64,000 nucleotides of DNA from Paenibacillus amylolyticus (GTDB lineage: Bacteria; Bacillota; Bacilli; Paenibacillales; Paenibacillaceae), in contig NZ_CP121451.1 in the NCBI RefSeq assembly GCF_029689945.1, forward strand, positions 3,038,001 through 3,102,000, read 5' to 3'. The notes below the pieces were generated by a model that ran no database searches, was not told the DNA's origin, and worked only from the letters and a program-made list of their open reading frames with translations. The position numbers were made by a program, and so were the translations under genes. This document shows positions 10,244-17,996 of this stretch, in pieces (position 1 is the first letter of the stretch; the number at the start of each line of letters is the position of its first letter).

Positions 10244-10950
10244 ATGATGGGAAGATCCCACCTTATGATCGGGACAGGCGTATCGCTATCTGTGCTTCAG
10301 TTGGCTGGTATGCCGGTGACTGCACCGGCAGTTACGGTTGCTCTGATAGGTTCGTTATTGCCTGACATTGATGAGCCGAATTCGCTGCTGGTATCGAAAG
10401 CCTTGCCTAACAGTCTGATCAGATTGTTACAGACGATTCTGTTGCCCACAGCCGTATTCGTGTATTTCTATGTTCCTGCCAAACCATGGAACCTGTTGCT
10501 TGCGATCCTGATTGGGCTGGTGTCATTTCTGCCCTCGCGTTCGCTTCGCAAAGTGTTGATGTTCGCTATTGGACTCGGTCTGGTGTTCTATGGTCATGCG
10601 TTTGCCCCGTGGAATCTGATTGCAGGCAGCCTGCTCATGCTGTGCACCACGCTAACGCATAGGGGATTAACGCATACCCTATACGGCACTGCAATATGGG
10701 CTGGCTTACTCTACAGTACGACCCAGCAGCAGGGACCGGAGATCTGGGTAGCGGGGGCACAGCGTATGCGATGCACCTGTTGGCGGATTCATTAACCAAT
10801 CGGGGCATTCGTCCGCTACCACCGCTCAAATGGCGCATACGAGCTAATCTGATGAGCACAGGTACTAAACATGGAGCTGTTGTAGAAAATGTCTGCATTG
10901 TGCTTACCCTTATTTTGGCCTGGTTTGCATTCTCACCGTTATTTCTGTAA
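10244..10950 (+). CDS. Membrane-bound metal-dependent hydrolase, YdjM/DUF457 family (one frame break)
   Basis: About 235 residues with several membrane helices. The family motifs are present: the N-terminal MGRSHLMIGTGVS (His in a helix start), GSLLPDIDEPNS with its two Asp, and TLTHRGLTHTLYGTAIW with the paired His. These mark the YdjM/LexA-regulated membrane hydrolase family, whose substrate is unknown. The frame breaks at GGGGG 10753-10757; one more G joins the N-terminal part to GGTAYAMHLLADSLTNRGI, which carries the expected final motif. The start is ATG 10244 (or 10247), after AAAGGA. It is divergent from nirB and shares its control region. Confidence 0.8.
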
Positions 10951-11205
10951 TGACCAAAGTGGCTGTCTCAAAAGGAATTCCGCCTCGTTCCAAGTGCTAA
11001 CGAATCTACCGCACCTTAAAAGGCAGATTAGCCATGGTCGCAAGATTTAACGAACCTCAGTAACGCTATTTCGTCATCAAAGAGCTTCAACACCTAATAA
11101 ATCCAGTGAATCGATGAAATAATGTCTCTATGATTCGTTAGGTCTCAGATCTGGGCATGTGGGGGCCAAGAGCGTGTGTCAGGTTCATTACAACAAAATA
11201 AGACT

Positions 11206-11270
11206 AAAGAGGATGTCCCCGTCATATTCATGACGTATTGGACATCCTCTTTGATCTTTTTTGTTTTTTA
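11206..11270. terminator. Bidirectional terminator
   Basis: AAAGAGGATGTCC pairs perfectly over 13 bp with GGACATCCTCTTT. On the plus strand it is followed by GATCTTTTTTGTTTTTT; on the minus strand by a weaker T-rich tract. It ends the minus-strand small membrane gene and could also stop transcripts from the DUF457 gene 256 bases upstream. Apart from this hairpin I see nothing in 10951-11305. Confidence 0.75.
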
Positions 11271-11305
11271 CCTGTGAGCCATGAGAAGAGAGAAGAGTTA
11301 CGGGA

Positions 11306-11425
11306 TCAAACCACTGTTGGCGTGCTGGATAAACGTTCAATATCTGAGGACCCAAATACAAATAAAACAATAAGAATAAACACAATTATCAGTTCGGCAA
11401 ATCCGATTCCGTCGAACTCGGACAT
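11306..11425 (-). CDS. Small YjcZ-like membrane peptide (39 residues)
   Basis: A short frame begins ATGTCCGAG at 11425, preceded by GGGGTG at normal spacing, and ends in TGA. The product starts MSEFDGIGFAELIIVFILIV, has one membrane helix (residues 10-26) and ends in a short polar tail SSDIERLSSTPTVV. The layout of a Gly-containing head, then GFA, then a single Ile/Val-rich helix recalls the small YjcZ-type sporulation proteins. The family link is by pattern only. A strong terminator follows directly, which supports it as a gene. Function unknown. Confidence 0.55.
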   Translation of the reverse strand: MSEFDGIGFAELIIVFILIVLFVFGSSDIERLSSTPTVV

Positions 11426-11449
11426 AATATGCACCCCATTTCCTGACCA

Positions 11450-11773
11450 TTATGAATTGATCCTCTGCTGAAATGCCTGTATAACATCATTAAGCGTCAT
11501 ATCGCCGCCAGTTTCGTCCAGGAATTGTACCAGTTTGTCTGAGTTGGAGGGTGTGACCTTTTGAAGTGTTTTATATTGACCGACTAATTCGACAACCAAT
11601 GTAGCTTCGCGAAACAACGTGACAGCATCCACTCTCAACTTTCCGCTCACCAATAGTGCTGCTACAATCAGTTCGAGATTTCTCCCCTTAAGGCTCCCAT
11701 TTAGAAGGGTGTTAGCAGCGTTTGGTTTTTTGTTAGAACCTTTATTTGATTTTCCGTTCCTTCCCACTGCCAT
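11450..11773 (-). CDS. Unknown small protein with basic N-terminus
   Basis: I do not recognise this 107-residue protein. It has a Lys/Asn-rich, probably disordered head (GKSNKGSNKKPNAANTL), a hydrophobic amphipathic stretch (LELIVAALLVSGKLRVDAVTLF) and a C-terminal helix pair (LNDVIQAFQQRI). No signal peptide or membrane helix is clear. It lies 24 bases upstream of the small membrane peptide gene on the same strand, so the two may share a transcript. No metal-binding or catalytic pattern is visible. Confidence 0.5.
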   Translation of the reverse strand: MAVGRNGKSNKGSNKKPNAANTLLNGSLKGRNLELIVAALLVSGKLRVDAVTLFREATLVVELVGQYKTLQKVTPSNSDKLVQFLDETGGDMTLNDVIQAFQQRINS

Positions 11774-11877
11774 AACAGGTCCCCCACTAATTGGTGTTTG
11801 GTATTTGATCTTCCATTATCGTATATCTTATGTGGCCTTCTCCATAAGGTTCGACCTATTAATCTAGCTGATTAAAT

Positions 11878-11915
11878 CAAAAAGAGACATCCCGCTCTGA
11901 CGGGACATCTCTTTC
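11878..11915 (-). terminator. Terminator of the M42 aminopeptidase gene
   Basis: On the minus strand AAAGAGATGTCCCG pairs with CGGGATGTCTCTTT around a short loop and is followed by TTGATTT. It lies about 37 bases past the stop codon. Confidence 0.75.
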
Positions 11916-11951
11916 AAGTACATTATATTTTACAATTTACATTTAATCGAA

Positions 11952-13023
11952 TTACGCATTATCAATAATGGTATTCATCGTTGTTCGATCCAGACCTTTG
12001 ACCAGCTTCACAATAAGCTCCTTGGCTGCATCATAGTCATCTGTGTGAATGATGGAGGAGGAGGTGTGGATATAACGGGCACAGATTCCAATTACCGTTG
12101 AAGGTACACCGATACCACTCAGGTGAACTTGACCTGCGTCGGTACCCCCTGGCGAGATGAAATACTGCATTTTGATCTGATTGGATGATGCCGTATCTTG
12201 CACGTACTCCACCATTCCGCGATGAGTGAACATACCCGGGTCAAAAATACGAAGCAATGCCCCTTCTCCGATGTGTCCAAATGACTGTTTGTCACCTGTC
12301 ATATCATTCGCCGCGCTACAGTCTAGTGCGAAGAAGATATCCGGCTGAATCAGATTGGCTGCCGTACGTGCACCGCGAAGTCCCAGTTCTTCCTGAACCG
12401 TTGCACCAGCGTACAGTGTGTTCGGCAATTTTTCTTTGTGAAGCGCTTCAACCAGTTCAAGCGCAAGTCCTACGCCATACCGATTATCCCACGCTTTGGC
12501 CATGATTTTTTCGGATTTGCCAGCGGTGTGAATTCACAGATCGGCACGATCTGCATCCCTGGATGTATGCCCCAGGATTCTGCTTCGGCCCGGTTGTCTG
12601 CTCCAATATCGAGATACATGGAATTTAGATCAACCGGTTTGTTCCGCTGGGATTCGTCCAGCAAGTGCGTAGGTGTTGAACCTACAACTCCGGTAATCCG
12701 ACGATCCGGTGTAATGATTTCCAGCCGCTGAGACAATACAGCCTGACTCCACCATCCACCCAGTGGACGGAATTTGATCATGCCTGTTTCAGTAATGCCC
12801 GTAGTCATGAAGCCCACTTCGTCAAAGTGCCCGGCTACCATCACTTTAGGACCGGATTCCTCCCCGCGCAGAACACCAAAAAGACTCCCCAGGCGATCCT
12901 GGACGAACTCATCCGTGTAAGCGGAGAGCTGCTCTTCATCCAGCCGCGAAGTTCACGTTCAAATCCGGATGCGGAGGGGAACTCCGTCAACGTACGAAAC
13001 ATATCCATCGTTTTTTCGTTCAT
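11952..13023 (-). CDS. M42 family metallopeptidase (two frame breaks)
   Basis: Cytoplasmic aminopeptidase of about 357 residues in the YsdC/FrvX (M42) family, which forms large tetrahedral assemblies and trims peptides. Metal-binding motifs are visible in order: [12 protein letters not shown] (His, Asp), [13 protein letters not shown] (bridging Asp), [13 protein letters not shown] (catalytic Glu pair), [10 protein letters not shown], and ISPGGTDAG with the C-terminal IIHTDDY. The frame breaks near 12934 (one base missing; AAGAG should read AAGGAG) and at TTTTTT 12506-12511. With both repaired the chain is complete. The start [17 protein letters not shown] is followed at once by the SASGFE motif of the family. 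A terminator follows the stop codon. Confidence 0.88.
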
Positions 13024-13100
13024 GTGTCAACAACTCCTCTGTCGATATGTATTTCAGGTCACAGTAGAACGGCTACCCGCCTGTTGTCCTTTAAGATGTA

Positions 13101-13153
13101 GTTCAAAAAGTAAGCTTTTGATTACGAATCATGCTTGGCCGGACTTTTTGAAT
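13101..13153. repeat. Short hairpin repeat, copy A
   Basis: GTTCAAAAAGT at 13101 pairs with ACTTTTTGAA(T) at 13143, enclosing CTTTTGATTACGAA. The same hairpin with the same loop core recurs at 24591-24632. The rest of 13024-13422 holds nothing else I can support. Confidence 0.6.
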
Positions 13154-13422
13154 ACTCACTTTTAAATGCTGAGGACTTGTTATTTAACCACTGGTCACAA
13201 TACAGTATGAACCTTGTGCAAGTGATTGTCCATGTTTATGTCACGTATTTAAGGCATGTTTTGGGCCTTTGGCATAGGCATGTTTACTGAAACTATCCGC
13301 TGTAGACCCAGTCCTGATGCCACTTCCATGAATATGAATATATAGAGGGGATGTCATCATTTTGTGAAGTTTTTTATACTCTTTATTTCCTTGTCTTCAC
13401 ACAGGAAGGAGCCAAATATCAG

Positions 13423-13506
13423 ATGAAGCCTCCAGAAGAGGGCACGGAAAAAGTACTGTTTATCGTTCTTTTTATCTTGCTCGTGATTGTTCTTCTTTAT
13501 TTATAG
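13423..13506 (+). CDS. Tiny single-helix membrane peptide (27 residues)
   Basis: The ATG at 13423 follows AAGGAG at 11-base spacing. The product has an acidic head KPPEEGTEK and then a membrane helix (VLFIVLFILLVIVLLYL) to the very end. It looks like the short one-helix peptides found next to sporulation genes in Bacillales, and it lies 190 bases upstream of the spoVA operon. The assignment rests on size, ribosome site and hydrophobicity only. Function unknown. Confidence 0.5.
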   Translation: MKPPEEGTEKVLFIVLFILLVIVLLYL

Positions 13507-13698
13507 AACTGAGCTGAATAAGTTTGAAATCCGGCGTAATTCAATCCTGTTTATGCGGCATGTCCCTATTGGAAACATATGCTGTCTGTCGCCGGATACA
13601 TAACCTTCCGATGATTAACAAACAATGAATATAGGATTACACACATTGGCATTCAGCCGTAGCTTTGAACCATTTTCACATAGAGGAGGTCTTGGATC

Positions 13699-14202
13699 TT
13701 GCCAGCTCAATCTGCATCCGGAAACAAAAAAAAATCGCCGTCTCTGTCCATGGATGAACAGGAGTACAAAAAAATTGCAAAAAAACATGAGCCGCCTCGT
13801 CCAATCCTGAAAAATTGCCTCAAGGCATTTTTGGTTGGGGGTACCGTCTGTTTGATTGGACAGGCCATTCAGGAGGCTTTTATGGCCGGTTTTGACATGA
13901 CATCCAAGGAGGCTTCCAGTCCTACGGTGGCGGTCATGATTCTCATATCGGTTATTCTAACCTGTCTCGGCATTTACGATAAAATGGCTCAATGGGCAGG
14001 AGCGGGAACAGCCGTGCCGGTTACTGGTTTTGCCAATTCCATGTGTTCTGCTGCATTGGAGCATCGTGCGGAAGGACTGGTGCTTGGTGTAGGGGCGAAC
14101 ATGTTTAAACTTGCTGGTTCCGTAATCGTGTTTGGTGTCGTGGCAGCATTCGTTGTCGGGATCGTTTACGCCTTTTTGGGATTTGGAGGTGGGCACCTAT
14201 GA
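13699..14202 (+). CDS. spoVAC: Stage V sporulation protein AC
   Basis: A 167-residue membrane protein of the SpoVA channel that moves dipicolinic acid into the forespore and out at germination. After a polar head, KKIAKKHEPPRPILKNCLKAF leads into four hydrophobic segments with the conserved GQAIQEAF, ILTCLGIYDK and GAGTAVPVTGFANSM motifs. SpoVAC is regarded as the mechanosensitive component. The start is TTG 13699, placed by GAGGAGG ten bases upstream and by the family N-terminus. The stop overlaps the ATG of spoVAD by four bases (ATGA). It is first in a three-gene operon probably read by forespore sigma factor, though I cannot define the promoter. Confidence 0.93.
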   Translation: MPAQSASGNKKKSPSLSMDEQEYKKIAKKHEPPRPILKNCLKAFLVGGTVCLIGQAIQEAFMAGFDMTSKEASSPTVAVMILISVILTCLGIYDKMAQWAGAGTAVPVTGFANSMCSAALEHRAEGLVLGVGANMFKLAGSVIVFGVVAAFVVGIVYAFLGFGGGHL

Positions 14203-15214
14203 AGCGATTGGGTCGCCAAACGTGGCAGTTTGAGAATCGTCCGCGAATTATCGGTAAAGCAGCAGTTGTAGGCCCGGATGAAGGCAAGGGCCCCTTGTCT
14301 TCCGATTTTGATTACGTCTATGACAACCTTGAGATCGGCGAGAAGACGTGGGAAAAGGGAGAACGCAAGCTGCTCGAACAGGCTTCCCAACTGGCTTTAA
14401 TTAATGCCAATATCACCAAGGAAGAGCTTCACTTTTTTGTTGGTGGAGATCTGATGAATCAGATTATCAGCAGTTCCTTTTCAGCGCGAAAATTGGGTGT
14501 GCCTTACCTGGGAGTCTTTGGAGCCTGCTCTACATCCATGGAAACATTAGCGCTGGCCTCCATGATTGTTGACTCGGGAGCTGGCGACTATGTCCTTGCA
14601 GGAACGGTTAGCCACAATTGTACGGTGGAGAAACAATTTCGTTATCCGACTGAATATGGTTCCCAGAAGCCCCCTTACGCGCAATATACCGTTACGGGTT
14701 CCGGGTGTGCGGTAGTGTCCCGTACGGGCGATGGTCCTGTAGTTACCAAAGCCACCATTGGACGAATCATGGACCTTGGAATCAAGGATCCCTTTAACAT
14801 GGGTTCAGCGATGGCACCGGCAGCCGCCGACACCCTGATCTCGCATTTCAGAGATACGGGGCTTGAACCCGGTTATTATGATCTCATTGTGACAGGAGAT
14901 TTGGCTTCCGTTGGTCTGCCCATCACGAAGGAACTCCTTCAAAAAGAAGGTCTTCCGATGGAACAGACGGTTTTCAATGACTGCGGTCTGATGATATATG
15001 ATCGGGAGAAACAGCCTTATGTTGTTGCCGGGGGAGTGGCTGCGGTTGTTCTGCCACCGTAACATATGGTCACATTTTGAATCGGATGCAGAAGGGTGAT
15101 CTCAAACGGGTGCTGGTTGTTGCTACAGGAGCACTCATGTCACCGCTCTCGTACCAGCAGGGAGAAAGTATTCCCTGTATTGCACATGCCGTAGCTATAG
15201 AAAAGGAGGGATAA
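14199..15214 (+). CDS. spoVAD: Stage V sporulation protein AD (one frame break)
   Basis: About 338 residues, thiolase-like fold, soluble component of the SpoVA complex that binds dipicolinic acid on the spore inner membrane. Recognisable parts are GRQTWQFENRPRIIGKAAVV at the start, GACSTSMETLALA at the thiolase-type Cys position, ETLA helices, and the C-terminal GGSGCGCSATVTYGHI after frame repair. The frame breaks at GGGGG 15030-15034; one further G removes a premature stop and recovers the last 50 residues to TAA at 15214. It overlaps spoVAC by four bases and precedes spoVAE by five. Confidence 0.93.
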
Positions 15215-15219
15215 CTGGA

Positions 15220-15569
15220 ATGCAGTTCTTGTGGGCATTTATCGTTGGCGGTTTGATCTGTGTTGTGGGACAGCTTCTCATGGATGGTGTCAAACTGACA
15301 CCGGCACATACGATGAGTACATTAGTTGTGGCAGGGGCGGTTGCGGATGCAGTCGGCCTGTATGATCCGTTGGTCAAGTTTGCAGGTGCAGGTGCTTCTA
15401 TACCCATCACAAGCTTCGGTAACTCTCTGGTACATGGGGCATTGACGGAACTTGAGAAGAGGGATGGATTGGAGTGATTACCGGGATCTTTGATCTGACT
15501 GCAGCGGGAATATCATCAGCGATCATCTTTTCTTTTCTTGCGGCACTGGTAGTAAGGCCAAAAGGATAA
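15220..15569 (+). CDS. spoVAE: Stage V sporulation protein AE (one frame break)
   Basis: About 116 residues, a small hydrophobic SpoVA subunit (SpoVAEb type). It repeats the SpoVAC-like plan: FIVGGLICVVGQLLMD, a second helix, then GAGASIPITSFGNSL, which resembles the GAGTAVPVTGFANSM motif of SpoVAC. The frame breaks at the GG of 15471-15472; with one more G the protein continues through GVITGIFDLTAAG to a final hydrophobic helix and TAA at 15569. AAAGGAGGG precedes the ATG. It closes the operon and a terminator follows. Confidence 0.9.
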
Positions 15570-15614
15570 CTTGATATGGAAGATCCAATGAACATAATGA
15601 ATTCAGCAGAGGCT

Positions 15615-15642
15615 CCGGATAACTTTTATCCGGGCTTTTTGT
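15615..15642 (+). terminator. Terminator of the spoVA operon
   Basis: CCGGATAA pairs with TTATCCGG around a three-base loop, followed by GCTTTTTG. It lies 46 bases beyond the spoVAE stop codon. Confidence 0.85.
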
Positions 15643-15773
15643 CGTATTCATGCGAGAACTGCGGTGAATCTGACGGGCTGGAAACAAATTGTGAGTTCCT
15701 TCGAGTGTACTCACGCCCGTGGATCATGTACAATAAAAGGAAATCTGTATGCTTTTTTAGGAGGTTAGACCAC

Positions 15774-16730
15774 ATGCCTGTGCGCAAAGAGTCGATCCAA
15801 ATCATATCCGCAGTTCGTTCGAATCTGGAATCCTGCATTATGGGGAAATCCTTTGAAATTCAACTTTTACTTACAGCTTTGCTTGCAGGCGGGCACGTAC
15901 TGATTGAAGACGTACCGGGAACTGGAAAAACACAGTTGATTAAGGCACTATCGAAATCCATGCGTGGGGAGTACCGACGCATTCAATGTAATCCTGATAT
16001 TTTACCTAGTGATATTACGGGCGTATCTGTGTTCCATCCTAAGGATGAGCGTTTTTATTTCCGGCCAGGTCCGGTTATGACCAACATTTTGCTGGCTGAT
16101 GAGATTAACCGTGCCACAACAAAAACCCAATCGGCTCTGCTCGAAGTTATGGAGGAGCGCAGCGTAACCGTTGATGGCGATACGTATGATCTGCCACATC
16201 CGTTCATGCTCTGTGCAACTCAGAATCCGATTGATTTTGAAGGTACGTATACACTGCCGGAAGCACAGCTCGACCGGTTTATGTTGAAAATAAGTCTTGG
16301 TTATCCGGACAAGGAAATTGAGAAAATCCTGTTGAAGCAGCATCAGTTGGGTCAGCCTGTAGATCGCCTTGAGTCCGTGACCCATATGGACCAGATCTCG
16401 GCAATTCAGCAGGAGATTAAAGAGGTCTTTATCGGCGATCCGGTTATGGACTATTTGCTGGATGTTGTACGTCAAACCCGCTCCCACCCATCGGTACTGC
16501 TGGGTGCCAGCCCACGGGCAGCCATATCGTTCATGATGGCCGTAAAGGCCTATGCTTTCTTGCAGGAACGTGATTATGTGCTGCCGGATGATGTGAAAAC
16601 GATGGCCCCTTATGTGATCTCTCATCGTATTGTGCTTCGTCCCGAATCGAGACTGGACAGTATGAGTTCCGAGGCCGTTCTGAATGCTGTACTCCAACAA
16701 GTACGCGTGCCCGTCTCCATGGGGCAATAG
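15774..16730 (+). CDS. MoxR-family AAA+ ATPase
   Basis: A 318-residue AAA+ ATPase of the MoxR group, which act as chaperones or assembly factors for partner proteins. Motifs are in order: GMG-like sensor region, Walker A in EDVPGTGKTQLIKAL, Walker B in ILLADEINRA, sensor 1 in CATQNPIDFEGTY, the arginine region EAQLDRFMLKI, and sensor 2 in GASPRAAI. The start MPVRKESIQII is preceded by AGGAGG at the right distance; the frame extends upstream but without a ribosome site. It forms a translationally linked operon with a DUF58 protein and a transglutaminase-like membrane protein, the classical MoxR-DUF58-TgpA arrangement whose exact role is not known. Confidence 0.92.
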   Translation: MPVRKESIQIISAVRSNLESCIMGKSFEIQLLLTALLAGGHVLIEDVPGTGKTQLIKALSKSMRGEYRRIQCNPDILPSDITGVSVFHPKDERFYFRPGPVMTNILLADEINRATTKTQSALLEVMEERSVTVDGDTYDLPHPFMLCATQNPIDFEGTYTLPEAQLDRFMLKISLGYPDKEIEKILLKQHQLGQPVDRLESVTHMDQISAIQQEIKEVFIGDPVMDYLLDVVRQTRSHPSVLLGASPRAAISFMMAVKAYAFLQERDYVLPDDVKTMAPYVISHRIVLRPESRLDSMSSEAVLNAVLQQVRVPVSMGQ

Positions 16731-16733
16731 TTC

Positions 16734-17996
16734 ATGAAGCCGCTTTTGAGAACAGTCAATAGAGGGCTGCGCCACCCACGCGTATGGAGCATCGCAATGG
16801 TGTGGATGTGCTGTCTGGCTTATGTTTTGTTTCAGGGCGGGAAGACCTCCCTTATGCTGCTGTCAATGGTGACCCTGCTTTGTGTGTATCTTGCCATTGC
16901 TGGATTCAGCGGGGTAAGACGTGCGCAAGGCGTGCGTAAGTTATCTTCTGGCCCGGACCACGAAGAATTACTGCATGCGGGTGACCAGGTTCAAGTACAG
17001 CTGCGTCTGACAATTCCGGGATTTCTCCCGCTTCCCTATGTGGTTGTGCGTGAAATGCTGCATCGGCATAATGGAGAATCGTGGTCGTTCAAGGAAAGCT
17101 TGATTCCGAATATGCGAGGGAATGGCGAGTTATCTTTCCAGACACCGCCACTGGAGCGGGGAAAGTATGTTTTTTCAGAAACGGAATGTGCCAGCGAGGA
17201 CATCTTTGGACTGATTGAACATCGGGGAAAGTTCAAGGCCATGGGTGAGTTTCGCGTCCTGCCAAGAACGGTATTTATTCCGTATTGGCAGCTCTACGAC
17301 CGCAAATCACGGTTATCCGGCCCTCAGACGGCGTTAACCCGTTCGCGGAGAGAGACCACTCAGATCAATGGTGTGCGCGACTACGTATACGGAGATCGAC
17401 TTTCCCGTATTCACTGGAATGCAACAGCAAAGACAGGGAACTGGAAGTCCAAGGAGTTTGAACATGAGTCTGTGCCGAAAACCATTCTGGTTCTGGATGC
17501 GCTGGCATCAAGTTATGAACATGGGGATGCATTTGAAATTGCCGTGTCCACGGCTGCCTCTCTGCTGGAGTATGGTGCCAGGGAACGAATGGGGATGGGA
17601 TTGCTGACATTGTCAGACGAGACATCCTTCATGGCTCCCAGTGAAAGTCTGCTGGAACGACAGAAGATGATGCATCATCTGGTAGATATTCAATACAACG
17701 GTCAGGATACACATCTGTTGCCTGGCGTGGAAAGAATCGCACGTCAATTGCCTCAGGGAGCTTACTTTGTTGTGATCTCTCCCCAGAAGGATGAAAAAAT
17801 ATTGGAACTGTTGCGCTGGGCAGATACACGGGGCATGACACCATGTCATATTCTGATTGATACCAGTGAATCCCGCCGGAGTGCGGAGTGGAATGCCATG
17901 TTGCGTGGAAGAGGCACGAGGTCATTCACGGTTTCTCACTTGCAGGAGCTTCCAACGGTGATGGGGGAGGTTCTGTATGAGTACAAAAGGAAATGA
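16734..17996 (+). CDS. DUF58 domain protein
   Basis: A 420-residue membrane-anchored protein. Two hydrophobic segments near the N-terminus (WSIAMVWMCCLAYVLF and LLSMVTLLCVYLAIAGF) precede a beta-rich region and the DUF58 signature VRDYVYGDRLSRIHWNATAKTGNWKSKEFE, followed by a von Willebrand-like fold beginning TILVLDALASS. It starts three bases after the MoxR stop codon, and its last 20 bases overlap the transglutaminase gene. Function is inferred only from the constant linkage: it likely interacts with the MoxR ATPase at the membrane. Confidence 0.88.
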   Translation: MKPLLRTVNRGLRHPRVWSIAMVWMCCLAYVLFQGGKTSLMLLSMVTLLCVYLAIAGFSGVRRAQGVRKLSSGPDHEELLHAGDQVQVQLRLTIPGFLPLPYVVVREMLHRHNGESWSFKESLIPNMRGNGELSFQTPPLERGKYVFSETECASEDIFGLIEHRGKFKAMGEFRVLPRTVFIPYWQLYDRKSRLSGPQTALTRSRRETTQINGVRDYVYGDRLSRIHWNATAKTGNWKSKEFEHESVPKTILVLDALASSYEHGDAFEIAVSTAASLLEYGARERMGMGLLTLSDETSFMAPSESLLERQKMMHHLVDIQYNGQDTHLLPGVERIARQLPQGAYFVVISPQKDEKILELLRWADTRGMTPCHILIDTSESRRSAEWNAMLRGRGTRSFTVSHLQELPTVMGEVLYEYKRK

